Below, piece after piece: positions 7,516-14,275 of a DNA stretch of 32,776 nucleotides; the stretch's first letter is position 1, and every line of letters begins with the position of its first letter. This DNA is from a virus. The notes under the pieces were generated by a model. It was not told the origin of the DNA. It did not search any database and saw only the letters and a list, made by a program, of their open reading frames with translations. The position numbers and the translations under genes are program-made. The stretch lies in IMG/VR virus record IMGVR_UViG_3300000117_000106, positions 320 to 33,095 of that record; one strand, 5' to 3'.

Positions 7516-7776
7516 ATGAAAGCTTTACCTAAATGGTTTGACGGATGGGTCGGCTATAATTACGAAACTATTGAAAACCCTTTTACCGGGAGAAGTTATG
7601 AGTGTAACCCTAATGAAGTCGCTATGTACGATTTGATAATGGGTATACAAATTACGATAGATAAAAGTGGAGGTTTGTTAAATCCTAGAACTAGAGATTT
7701 GCAAATTAAATTAAGAGACGGTCTTGATTGGTTTAGAAAAAATAACGCTGAGGCGTATATGATTTTATTGGACTAG
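7516..7776 (+). CDS. Hypothetical protein, first gene behind promoter copy 1
   Basis: An 86-residue protein. The N-terminal part is aromatic (LPKWFDGWVGYNYETIENPF) and the C-terminal part helical (LQIKLRDGLDWFRKNNAEAY). No family was recognised. Its start is fixed by the conserved leader at 7489-7515. As the promoter-proximal gene of a run of small proteins it is likely expressed early, possibly against host functions. Confidence 0.6.
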   Translation: MKALPKWFDGWVGYNYETIENPFTGRSYECNPNEVAMYDLIMGIQITIDKSGGLLNPRTRDLQIKLRDGLDWFRKNNAEAYMILLD

Positions 7777-7778
7777 AT

Positions 7779-8087
7779 ATGGAGGAGAGAGCCGGTACTG
7801 ACAAAAAATTAGATTTGCTAAAAGCTATTGAGTTTGCTAATGATTTCGATATGATGTCTAATATCCTATTGGAATGGAAAGCTAAAAAGTCTAGCGAGGT
7901 TGTCGATAAAATGATAAGTGCTAATATCCGGATGTATTATTATTCCTTTAATATGGAGGAGTCTGTACGCTTAATGCGTAAAATGGTATCCGAGTATCGA
8001 GCCGACAAATTGAGAGCCGTAGAACGTTCGAGAAAGGCTGAGAAACGTATTGAAGAACTACAAGAGAAACTAAAACTAAAATTATGA
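7779..8087 (+). CDS. Hypothetical coiled-coil protein
   Basis: A 102-residue, highly charged protein. The C-terminal third (~70-102: EYRADKLRAVERSRKAEKRI then EELQEKLKLKL) is a basic/acidic coiled coil, and an internal helix has SSEVVDKMISANIRMYYYSF. It starts 2 bases after the preceding stop and overlaps the next gene by 4 bases (ATGA). Oligomerisation is likely; function is unknown. Confidence 0.6.
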   Translation: MEERAGTDKKLDLLKAIEFANDFDMMSNILLEWKAKKSSEVVDKMISANIRMYYYSFNMEESVRLMRKMVSEYRADKLRAVERSRKAEKRIEELQEKLKLKL

Positions 8088-8428
8088 AAATAGATGAAAT
8101 TGCTACTTTTAACGGATGGACTAACTATGCTACTTGGAGAGTCCATCTAGAACTTATTGATCCAAGAGCCGACGACTTTGCCGGTTATAATGCAGAAGAA
8201 TTGAAAACTTATGTGGTAGATGTTTTGTATGAGGAGAGTCCTATGCCTAACCTTTTATGTAGAGATTATGCTTATGCTTTTATACAGAACGTAAATTGGT
8301 ATGAGATAGCGGATCACTTGCGTGAAGAGTATGGCTTATGTAAAAGTTGTGATGAGCCTACTATGGATGAGTATTGTACCGAGTGCGAGAAAGATAACGA
8401 AACTATGATTAGCTATGATAAAGGATAA
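8084..8428 (+). CDS. Hypothetical protein with NYATW motif and zinc-ribbon-like end
   Basis: The 114-residue product carries FNGWTNYATWRVHLEL at ~9-24. This GWxNYxTWxVxL signature occurs in a common family of small phage proteins of unknown function (I recall it as DUF7249-like). The C-terminal ~30 residues have CKSCDEPTMDEYCTECEKD, two CxxC pairs that could bind one zinc. It overlaps the genes on both sides, so it belongs to the same small-gene operon. The added zinc knuckle may indicate nucleic-acid or protein binding. Confidence 0.65.
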   Translation: MKIDEIATFNGWTNYATWRVHLELIDPRADDFAGYNAEELKTYVVDVLYEESPMPNLLCRDYAYAFIQNVNWYEIADHLREEYGLCKSCDEPTMDEYCTECEKDNETMISYDKG

Positions 8429-8654
8429 ACTAATTGACGTATATGCTAAGATGGATCTAGAAGATAAAGAATTTATGATAGGTCTATTGCGAAAAGATAT
8501 TAATGTATTTGTAGAGGTAGATCCTATGGATGGAGATAGCACTAGAGGTTTTTGTATGGATTTAGATCCGGAGATGCCTGTTAACATAAATGGAATTTCT
8601 TTACAACTAAATTTAGATAACACTTGTAAACTATGGAAAGAAGTAAAAGACTAG
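8415..8654 (+). CDS. Hypothetical protein (79 aa)
   Basis: An acidic 79-residue protein with no recognised family. The start at 8415 overlaps the preceding gene by 14 bases, and the end overlaps the next small gene by 22 bases. The composition (DLEDKEFMIGLLRKDINVFV) suggests a compact mixed alpha/beta fold. It is part of the early small-gene run. Confidence 0.55.
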   Translation: MIKDKLIDVYAKMDLEDKEFMIGLLRKDINVFVEVDPMDGDSTRGFCMDLDPEMPVNINGISLQLNLDNTCKLWKEVKD

Positions 8655-8773
8655 ACACTGATATTGTTGTGAGACGACGATTGGTAAACAACACTTGGAA
8701 GATAACTATTGCGGATACGCAAGAGACTTGGTGGGGGTATGTAAAAAGAAAGTATTATGGAGATCGTAAGTAA
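8633..8773 (+). CDS. Small basic hypothetical protein (46 aa)
   Basis: ATG 8633 opens a 46-codon frame that fills the otherwise empty stretch after the preceding gene. The product is basic and Trp-rich (MERSKRLDTDIVVRRRLVNN; ETWWGYVKRKYYGDRK). Strong positive charge with aromatic residues could mean nucleic-acid binding. It overlaps both neighbours in different frames, as seen throughout this operon. Confidence 0.5.
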   Translation: MERSKRLDTDIVVRRRLVNNTWKITIADTQETWWGYVKRKYYGDRK

Positions 8774-8870
8774 TTGTTGTAGCGCACCCTTAATGCCTAT
8801 TGAGACCGACATATGTAGTAAGTGTAAAGAACATTGTGATATAATATATTTGTATGATACTGCTGATTGA
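8757..8870 (+). CDS. Small zinc-knuckle protein (37 aa)
   Basis: This 37-codon gene encodes SNCCSAPLMPIETDICSKCK followed by EHCD, two Cys pairs with spacing typical of a zinc ribbon. Very similar CCxAP...ICxxCxEHC mini-proteins occur in many phages of Bacteroidota. It overlaps the exonuclease gene by 17 bases. Function is unknown; a small regulator or interaction module is possible. Confidence 0.6.
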   Translation: MEIVSNCCSAPLMPIETDICSKCKEHCDIIYLYDTAD

Positions 8871-9567
8871 CGCTGACTCTTTAGTATTCGGTGCGTGTTA
8901 TCGTAGGAAGAAACACCCGGATGACTATCCTTATTACACCGAGATAGAAGATGCACAAGGAAAGTTTGATGAGGTATTCCACTCGATGCTAAACGACATA
9001 GAAGAGATTTATACTGTGGATGACGTATTGGTCTTTAGTAATTCTAGAGGCAACTTTAGAAAGTTGATAACCAAAAAGTATAAGGCTCAAAGGAGAAAGT
9101 ATGAATTGCCTCCTCTACTAAACGAGATGCACAATTACGTTACTAGGCAATATGATAGTATTGGAGGTTGCGGAGTAGAGACCGACGATGTGGTAGCTAG
9201 ATATTGGAAAGAGATATGCGAGACTGCCGGAAGAGACAACGTTATGATCGTATCGCTTGACAAAGATTATAAGCAATTCCCTTGTCTATATTACAACTAC
9301 CACTATAAGCATAAATGCGTTTACGATATAAGCTATGAGGATGCGTTGTATAATTTCTACGAGCAAATGATAGCCGGAGACGTTGCTGACAATGTAAACT
9401 ACTTTCCCGGTAAGGGAGTTGTATTTGCTAGAGAGTATTATGCTGAATGTAAAACTGAGTATCAATACCGTAGGAAGTTGTACGAATTGTTTAAATTGCA
9501 ATATAAATCTAAAGCCAAAGAGAAGTATGCCGAATGTTATAACCTATTAAAACTAAGAACAGAATGA
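8854..9567 (+). CDS. FEN/5'-3' exonuclease family protein (T7 gp6-like)
   Basis: The 237-residue protein has the acidic signature of flap/5' nucleases. These are LIDADSL (4-10), a basic region around TKKYKAQRRKYE (~73-84), GVETDDVVARY (107-117), SLDKDYKQFP (134-143) and GDVADNV (~175-181) with its following helix-hairpin-like lysines. Members such as T7 gp6 remove RNA primers and degrade or recombine DNA. No DNA polymerase is visible in the window, so this would act with host polymerase. The start ATG 8854 overlaps a small zinc gene; the stop overlaps the DnaA-like gene by ATGA. Confidence 0.8.
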   Translation: MILLIDADSLVFGACYRRKKHPDDYPYYTEIEDAQGKFDEVFHSMLNDIEEIYTVDDVLVFSNSRGNFRKLITKKYKAQRRKYELPPLLNEMHNYVTRQYDSIGGCGVETDDVVARYWKEICETAGRDNVMIVSLDKDYKQFPCLYYNYHYKHKCVYDISYEDALYNFYEQMIAGDVADNVNYFPGKGVVFAREYYAECKTEYQYRRKLYELFKLQYKSKAKEKYAECYNLLKLRTE

Positions 9568-9959
9568 GACACATTGAGATAAAAAGAATTGTAGATGATT
9601 ACTACAAAATAGATATTGCTAAACGCACTAGAAGAACTTTGTATGTCGAAGCAAGATTTATGTATTTTAAATTGTGTATGGAATTTGCTGACAAAAAAAC
9701 TCTAGCGTCTATTGGCGCAAGTATTAAAAAAGACCACGCTACTGTGCTACACGGTATAAGAAGTATTGACGGACATATGACCTATGACAAAGACGTTAAT
9801 AATAAGTACCAAGACTTGTATAATTTGTGTAGTAAAGATGCCGGTATAAAACACTATGCCGGTAGTATGTACCATTCTATGGTAAATCAAATACGAATAC
9901 TAGGAGAAGAAAACAGAGATCTAAAAAGCAAAATAGAAAAATATGAAACAGTTGAGTAA
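9564..9959 (+). CDS. Stand-alone DnaA domain IV-like DNA-binding protein
   Basis: Residues ~5-90 of this 131-aa protein follow the C-terminal domain of bacterial DnaA. They include an arginine/tyrosine start (RTRRTLYVEARFMYF), KTLASIGASIKKDHATVLHG (45-64) with the diagnostic DHATVLH (57-63), and a final helix. In DnaA this domain reads 9-base DnaA boxes; the ATPase domain is absent here. A helical tail (~105-131) replaces it. It may direct phage replication to an origin, or mask or mimic host DnaA sites. It is flanked by the exonuclease (ATGA overlap) and the glycosyltransferase (17-base overlap). Confidence 0.75.
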   Translation: MRHIEIKRIVDDYYKIDIAKRTRRTLYVEARFMYFKLCMEFADKKTLASIGASIKKDHATVLHGIRSIDGHMTYDKDVNNKYQDLYNLCSKDAGIKHYAGSMYHSMVNQIRILGEENRDLKSKIEKYETVE

Positions 9960-10560
9960 TTTAAAAATGATAATAATGACTTGCGATGGTCGTGAGCATT
10001 TTTCAAATGAGTTAAAAGAACAATTGCCGAACGCAATAATTAATCACGATGACTTTACGGATTCCGGTAAGATGACTACAACCGCTTGGAATAATTATGT
10101 GAGAGGTTGGGAGTTAGCCGGAGACGATCCTTGTCTACAAATGGACGATGATATAATTTTGACCGACAACTTTGAGGAGAAAATACATTATGCTATAAGC
10201 AAATTTCCTAACCACGTTATTCAATTCTTTTCAATGAGAAAAAAAGATCTAGAGATTGGAACAAGATTAGAACCCGGTAGAACCTTTATGATGCAACAAT
10301 GTTACTACCTTCCTCAAAGCGTTGCAAAAGGAATTGCCGGGTTTTCTAAAGAATTTTACGAATACACAAAAGAAGTTACTTGCCCTACGGATCATTGTAT
10401 AGCAGACTATCTTAGTAAGATGAAAATGAAATACGTTATATGGATACCAAACCTAGTAGATCACAAAGTTGCAAAGTCAGCTATTGATAAAAGAAGAAGT
10501 AGCAAACGACAAAGCTTAACTTTCCAAGCTAGAGATTGGGTTAAAACTGACGACGAATGA
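9943..10560 (+). CDS. GT-A fold glycosyltransferase-like protein
   Basis: The 205-residue protein starts with a strand and a loop (MIIMTCDGREHF, 9-20) typical of nucleotide-sugar binding. It has an aspartate triad in LQMDDDIIL (65-73), the DxD metal/sugar-nucleotide site of GT-A enzymes, and an acidic-histidine C-terminal segment (PTDHCIADYL; IPNLVDHKV). It would transfer a sugar to an unknown acceptor: DNA base, capsid protein or glycan. ATG 9943 is used; ATG 9967, nearer the first strand, is possible. It begins a chain of enzyme genes joined by ATGA overlaps, pointing to a shared pathway. Confidence 0.7.
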   Translation: MKQLSNLKMIIMTCDGREHFSNELKEQLPNAIINHDDFTDSGKMTTTAWNNYVRGWELAGDDPCLQMDDDIILTDNFEEKIHYAISKFPNHVIQFFSMRKKDLEIGTRLEPGRTFMMQQCYYLPQSVAKGIAGFSKEFYEYTKEVTCPTDHCIADYLSKMKMKYVIWIPNLVDHKVAKSAIDKRRSSKRQSLTFQARDWVKTDDE

Positions 10561-11078
10561 AAAGAGAACAACTAATAAAAGAAGTTATTGAAAAGTATAA
10601 CTACAAAACTATTGTAGAGGTTGGCACTTACAGAGGTCAATTTGCTAAGCATCTTTTAGAAACAAATCCGGATAGATTATATCTAGTAGATCCGTGGAAA
10701 AAGTTTGACGAAGAAGTATTCCCGGATTATACTCATTACGACCAAGACAAATGGGATAGTTTGTTTTTATCCGTTAGTCAAAAGTTTAATTTTCCTAATG
10801 TCGAAATTGTAAGAAAAACATCTGACGAGGCAATAGATCATTTTAGAGATCAATCGCTAGATCTAGTTTACATAGACGGCAACCATACATACGAATATGT
10901 AAGAAAGGATCTGAACTTATGGGCGCCAAAGGTACAATATGGAGGTATGATTTGTGGACACGACTATCAATTAAAAAGCGTTACAAAAGCCGTGCAAGAA
11001 TTTCTAAATGAAAATGATCTAGAGATTAATTACTTGTCTAGTGAAAAATTTTGTGGAACTTATTTTATAAAGATATGA
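10557..11078 (+). CDS. Class I SAM-dependent methyltransferase
   Basis: The 173-residue protein has a clear Rossmann methyltransferase order. Motif I is EVGTYRG (21-27), motif II LVDPWK (43-48), and motif IV-like DLVYIDGNHTYEYV (102-115), then GGMICGHDY (129-137). The IDGxHxYE and GGxIxGHDY pair is characteristic of Methyltransf_24-type enzymes, which often O-methylate sugars or small molecules rather than DNA bases; no NPPY-type motif is present. It overlaps the glycosyltransferase and the oxygenase genes by four bases each (ATGA), suggesting it modifies the same product. Confidence 0.8.
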   Translation: MKREQLIKEVIEKYNYKTIVEVGTYRGQFAKHLLETNPDRLYLVDPWKKFDEEVFPDYTHYDQDKWDSLFLSVSQKFNFPNVEIVRKTSDEAIDHFRDQSLDLVYIDGNHTYEYVRKDLNLWAPKVQYGGMICGHDYQLKSVTKAVQEFLNENDLEINYLSSEKFCGTYFIKI

Positions 11079-11578
11079 ATGTAAAGTGGGATGTTAAATT
11101 AAAAGATTGGCAAAACTCAAATCCGGTTTTGTATTACGAAACAAATGCCTACCCGAATAAGTTTGACTTTAATGAGGCAGACTTTAATTCAGTTTTAGAT
11201 GGTAAAGGACATCAATTAAAAACTTGGGGAGGTGCAGAGAGTACCGGAGATCCGCATTGGATTGGAGTAAGGAAAGCTACACCGTTACATACAGATCCAA
11301 GGTATCCTAGATACAGTTGGCAATTAGTATTAAAGGTTGATAACTTTGGGTTAAGGGGAGTTGATAAAGACGAATTGCATTTAGAGGACAATATGCTAGT
11401 GCTACTTGACACACATTCACCACATCAACTTTTCTCTAGGAGTAAAGACGCAATGTATTATTTGGCTTGTAGTATGGATAGCAAAACTTTAATTGGCAAA
11501 AGGAGAGCCAAAGAAATGCTAATTAATTTTGTAGACAATCATTCTTTAGTAGACGATACAAAAAGAATATTTAAATGA
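11075..11578 (+). CDS. Putative 2OG-Fe(II) oxygenase / double-stranded beta-helix enzyme
   Basis: The 167-residue protein shows PLHTDPRYPRYSWQLVLKV (70-88) and LVLLDTHSPHQLFSR (108-122). H72 and D74, with a distal His (114 or 117), would form the HxD...H iron triad of 2-oxoglutarate oxygenases, on strands consistent with a jelly-roll core. ATG 11075 is chosen because it makes an ATGA overlap with the methyltransferase stop; ATG 11051 would add eight residues. It sits between a methyltransferase and a PAPS-reductase-like gene. A cupin without oxygenase activity is the alternative. Substrate unknown. Confidence 0.6.
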   Translation: MNVKWDVKLKDWQNSNPVLYYETNAYPNKFDFNEADFNSVLDGKGHQLKTWGGAESTGDPHWIGVRKATPLHTDPRYPRYSWQLVLKVDNFGLRGVDKDELHLEDNMLVLLDTHSPHQLFSRSKDAMYYLACSMDSKTLIGKRRAKEMLINFVDNHSLVDDTKRIFK

Positions 11579-12723
11579 AGATCTACAAAAAAACCAACGT
11601 ATATGAAGAGGCATTAAATAGGATACGTTATTTATACGAAGAGTTTGACGATGTAGTCGTAGGTTACTCAGGCGGAAAAGACTCGACTGTGACGCTTAGA
11701 TTAACTGTACAAGTGGCTAGAGAACTAGGTAAGCTACCGGTCAAAGCATTATTCTTAGATCAAGAGGCAGAGTGGGGTGCGGTTATAGATCATATGCGAG
11801 AAGTAAATGAGGATCCCGACATAGATCTAAGGTGGTATCAAATACCCTTTAAGATATTTAACGCATCGTCTAATATTAAACAATGGGTTATCGCTTGGGG
11901 AGAAGGGGAGGAGTGGATGCGAGATAGAGAGCCAAACTCTATAACGCAAAACAATTATGGTACAGAAAGATTCTATGAGTTGTTTAATAAAATAATAGCA
12001 ACGGATTTTCCGGATCGCACCGTATTATTGGGGGGTGTAAGGTCAGAAGAAAGCCCTAGAAGGCACGTGGCTATGACTCAAGATGTAACTTACAAATACA
12101 TTACTTGGGGTAAAAAGCTTAACCCGGAGAAAGATCAATTTACATTCTATCCTATTTACGATTGGTCATACACAGACGTATGGAAGTCTATACACGATAA
12201 CAATTGGAGTTACACTAAAGTTTATGACTACCAATATATGTACGGTGTCCCGGTTAGGAATATGAGAGTGTCTAACTTGCATCACGAGACGGCAATACAA
12301 ACGTTATTTTATTTGCAAGAGATAGAAAAAGATACTTGGTTAGCATTAACAAAACGTATGTCCGGAATTGACACTGCAGGTAAGTTAAGTAAGGATGACT
12401 ATTTTGTAAAAGAGTTGCCGTTTATGTTTAAGTCTTGGGAAGATTACAGAGATTTCTTAACAGAAAAGCTAGTCAATAATGACAAAGTAAAAGCTAAGTT
12501 TAAAAAGAAGTGGACGTTGTACGATAATCGCTACGAAAAAATGCTCAATAGAAACAAACTTATAAAAGCAGAGATCAATACAATTTTAGCCAACGATGAG
12601 GATTTAACTAAATTGCGTAACTTTACAGAAACACCTGAGATGGAGGACTTTAGAAGATGGACTAGAGGAGAGCCAATTAAGTACACTAGAATTAAAAACA
12701 AATACATACCGGATGAGTTATAA
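11575..12723 (+). CDS. PAPS-reductase-like PP-loop protein (IbrA-like, DUF3440 type)
   Basis: The 382-residue protein has the PP-loop SGGKDST at 32-38 in VVVGYSGGKDSTV. Further family segments are ALFLDQEAEW, GGVRSEESPRR and YPIYDWSYTDVWKSIHDNNW, followed by a long C-terminal extension like that of IbrA/DUF3440 proteins. I see no cysteine anywhere in it, so it lacks the catalytic Cys of true PAPS reductases (ECGLH). It probably uses ATP to activate a substrate by adenylation. Its immediate partner downstream is an IbrB-like ParB protein, the pairing known from E. coli prophage ibrAB. It is coupled to the oxygenase gene by ATGA. Confidence 0.8.
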   Translation: MKIYKKTNVYEEALNRIRYLYEEFDDVVVGYSGGKDSTVTLRLTVQVARELGKLPVKALFLDQEAEWGAVIDHMREVNEDPDIDLRWYQIPFKIFNASSNIKQWVIAWGEGEEWMRDREPNSITQNNYGTERFYELFNKIIATDFPDRTVLLGGVRSEESPRRHVAMTQDVTYKYITWGKKLNPEKDQFTFYPIYDWSYTDVWKSIHDNNWSYTKVYDYQYMYGVPVRNMRVSNLHHETAIQTLFYLQEIEKDTWLALTKRMSGIDTAGKLSKDDYFVKELPFMFKSWEDYRDFLTEKLVNNDKVKAKFKKKWTLYDNRYEKMLNRNKLIKAEINTILANDEDLTKLRNFTETPEMEDFRRWTRGEPIKYTRIKNKYIPDEL

Positions 12724-13378
12724 GAAGGCTATCAAAAAAGAACTAGACAACGCAAAGGATCCCATAGAGTTTCTAGAACAAGTCAAAGAATACATAGACG
12801 AGATCTCTCCGCTAAACCATCAGCCTATAAACAGAGTGCGATGGGTAGAACTAGACCAAGTACAAGCTAATGACTACAATCCTAATAGTGTCGCTAAGAC
12901 CGAAATGAAACTATTGTACACCTCTATTTCACACGACGGATATACACAACCGATAGTTACAGTATATGACGAAAAGAAAAACAAGTATGTTATCGTAGAT
13001 GGATTTCACAGATACTTTACGTCAAAAAGATACAAAGACATAAGCGAGAGGAATCACAATAGATTGCCGGTGGTAGTAATCGACAAAGACATTAACGACA
13101 GAATGGCGTCTACTATAAGACACAATAGGGCAAGAGGTAAGCACTCCGTATCCGGGATGAGTAATATTGTATTCGAGATGCTAGATAACGGTTGGGAGGA
13201 TGTAGACATTTTAAAAGAACTAGGTATGGAGGCAGAGGAGTTGATACGTCTAAAACACATTACCGGATTCTCAAAACTATTCGAGGACACAGAGTACAAA
13301 CAATCTTGGGAACTAAAAAAACAATTGCAAATTAAAAAGAAATACAAAGATGAAAATCCAAAAGAAAAAATTATCTGA
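12713..13378 (+). CDS. ParB-like nuclease-domain protein (IbrB-like)
   Basis: The 221-residue product carries a ParB/Srx-like fold. It shows RWVELDQVQANDYNPNSV (43-60), DGYTQPIVT (75-83), YVIVDGFHRY (92-101) and RHNRARGKHS (136-145), then an HTH-like segment (DILKELGMEAEELIRL). The VDGFHR motif is the ParB nucleotide/catalytic site; RHNRARGxH is typical of IbrB. It overlaps the IbrA-like gene by 11 bases, so the two are likely made together and act as a complex. The biochemical role of the pair is not firmly established; nucleic-acid modification and transcription control have been proposed. Confidence 0.75.
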   Translation: MSYKKAIKKELDNAKDPIEFLEQVKEYIDEISPLNHQPINRVRWVELDQVQANDYNPNSVAKTEMKLLYTSISHDGYTQPIVTVYDEKKNKYVIVDGFHRYFTSKRYKDISERNHNRLPVVVIDKDINDRMASTIRHNRARGKHSVSGMSNIVFEMLDNGWEDVDILKELGMEAEELIRLKHITGFSKLFEDTEYKQSWELKKQLQIKKKYKDENPKEKII

Positions 13379-13892
13379 GATAAAGCCATATTGGAGAAAC
13401 GCTAGGAAAAATAACAAGACCGTAGATGCGTTGAAGAAGTCTATACAAAAGTACGGATTTAACCAACCTTTAGTGTTAGATAAAAAAAACGTTATAATAA
13501 CAGGACACGCTAGATACAAAGCACTAACACAACTTGGATATGAGGAGGTTGATTGTGTAGTCGCAGAACTAGACGAACAAAAGGCAAAGGAGTACAGAAT
13601 AGCAGATAACAAAACACACGAACTAACCATATGGGATAACGATGAGTTAATGGTAGAGTTGAGAGAGATAGGAAACAATGTAGATATGCAAGACTACTTT
13701 CAAAACATAAACCTAAACAATTGGCTAGACGATAGCGTGGGATTCAATATAGACGAAATAACACAAACCGACTACCAACAAAAGCAAGAGGAGATGGAGA
13801 GCAAATACAAAGATCCACTACAAAAGAAGGCTACCATAACTTGCCCACATTGTTTCGAGGAGTTTGAACTAGATAAAAAAGACATACTATAA
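13350..13892 (+). CDS. Second ParB-like nuclease-domain protein with Cys knuckle
   Basis: A 180-residue protein whose first ~110 residues form a ParB-like domain: LSEIKPYWRNARKN (8-21), YGFNQPLVLD (35-44), IITGHARYKAL (49-59) and EYRIADNKTHEL (81-92). In many phages this same domain is the N-terminus of DNA methylases; here the methylase part is absent. The C-terminus ends with TCPHCFEEFELD, half a zinc ribbon (CPHC, 165-168). It overlaps the IbrB-like gene by 29 bases and precedes the small terminase, so it could link DNA marking to packaging. That link is inference. Confidence 0.75.
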   Translation: MKIQKKKLSEIKPYWRNARKNNKTVDALKKSIQKYGFNQPLVLDKKNVIITGHARYKALTQLGYEEVDCVVAELDEQKAKEYRIADNKTHELTIWDNDELMVELREIGNNVDMQDYFQNINLNNWLDDSVGFNIDEITQTDYQQKQEEMESKYKDPLQKKATITCPHCFEEFELDKKDIL

Positions 13893-13904
13893 TAGCTAGA
13901 AATA

Positions 13905-13922
13905 GTTACCAAAAATTGTAAC
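13905..13922 (+). promoter_or_regulatory. Small hairpin in the leader of the small terminase gene
   Basis: GTTAC and GTAAC, separated by 8 bases, can form a 5-bp stem ending 2 bases before ATG 13925. It could affect translation start. The stem is short and may be chance. Confidence 0.2.
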
Positions 13923-13924
13923 TT

Positions 13925-14275
13925 ATGAGTGACAAAAGTGACACTAAAAAAAAGGCAATGATAGACGCACTAGAAAATTCACTAGGCATAGTATCCGTTG
14001 CGTGTAAGAAAACAAACATTAGTAGGCAAACGCATTATAGATGGTGCGAAGAAGATGCGGAGTATGAGAAAGAAGCCAAAGGTATAATTGAAGCAACTAT
14101 TGATTTTGTCGAGTCAAAGTTATTTGAGAATATATCAAACAACAAAGAGGCATCAATAATGTTCTACTTAAAATCTAAAGCAAAGCATAGAGGCTATGTA
14201 GAAAGACAAGAGTTAGATATGGGTAACAATAACCACTTCCGCATAGAGATCATAGATGAAGAGTTACCGGACTAA
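13925..14275 (+). CDS. terS: Terminase small subunit
   Basis: The 116-residue protein has an N-terminal helix-turn-helix, SLGIVSVACKKTNISRQTHY (19-38) followed by RWCEED, of the type used by TerS proteins to read the packaging site. A helical oligomerisation region (IDFVESKLFENISNNKEASI) and ASIMFYLKSKAKHRGYVER follow, a segment common to phage TerS and homeodomain-like phage proteins. It overlaps the large terminase by 20 bases. Together they recognise and cut concatemeric DNA. Gene position directly upstream of terL supports the call. Confidence 0.85.
   Translation: MSDKSDTKKKAMIDALENSLGIVSVACKKTNISRQTHYRWCEEDAEYEKEAKGIIEATIDFVESKLFENISNNKEASIMFYLKSKAKHRGYVERQELDMGNNNHFRIEIIDEELPD

Noticed and set aside
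11575-12723. Assimilatory PAPS reductase (CysH) as an auxiliary metabolic gene
   Set aside because: No catalytic Cys is present, the C-terminal extension is long, and the partner gene is IbrB-like.
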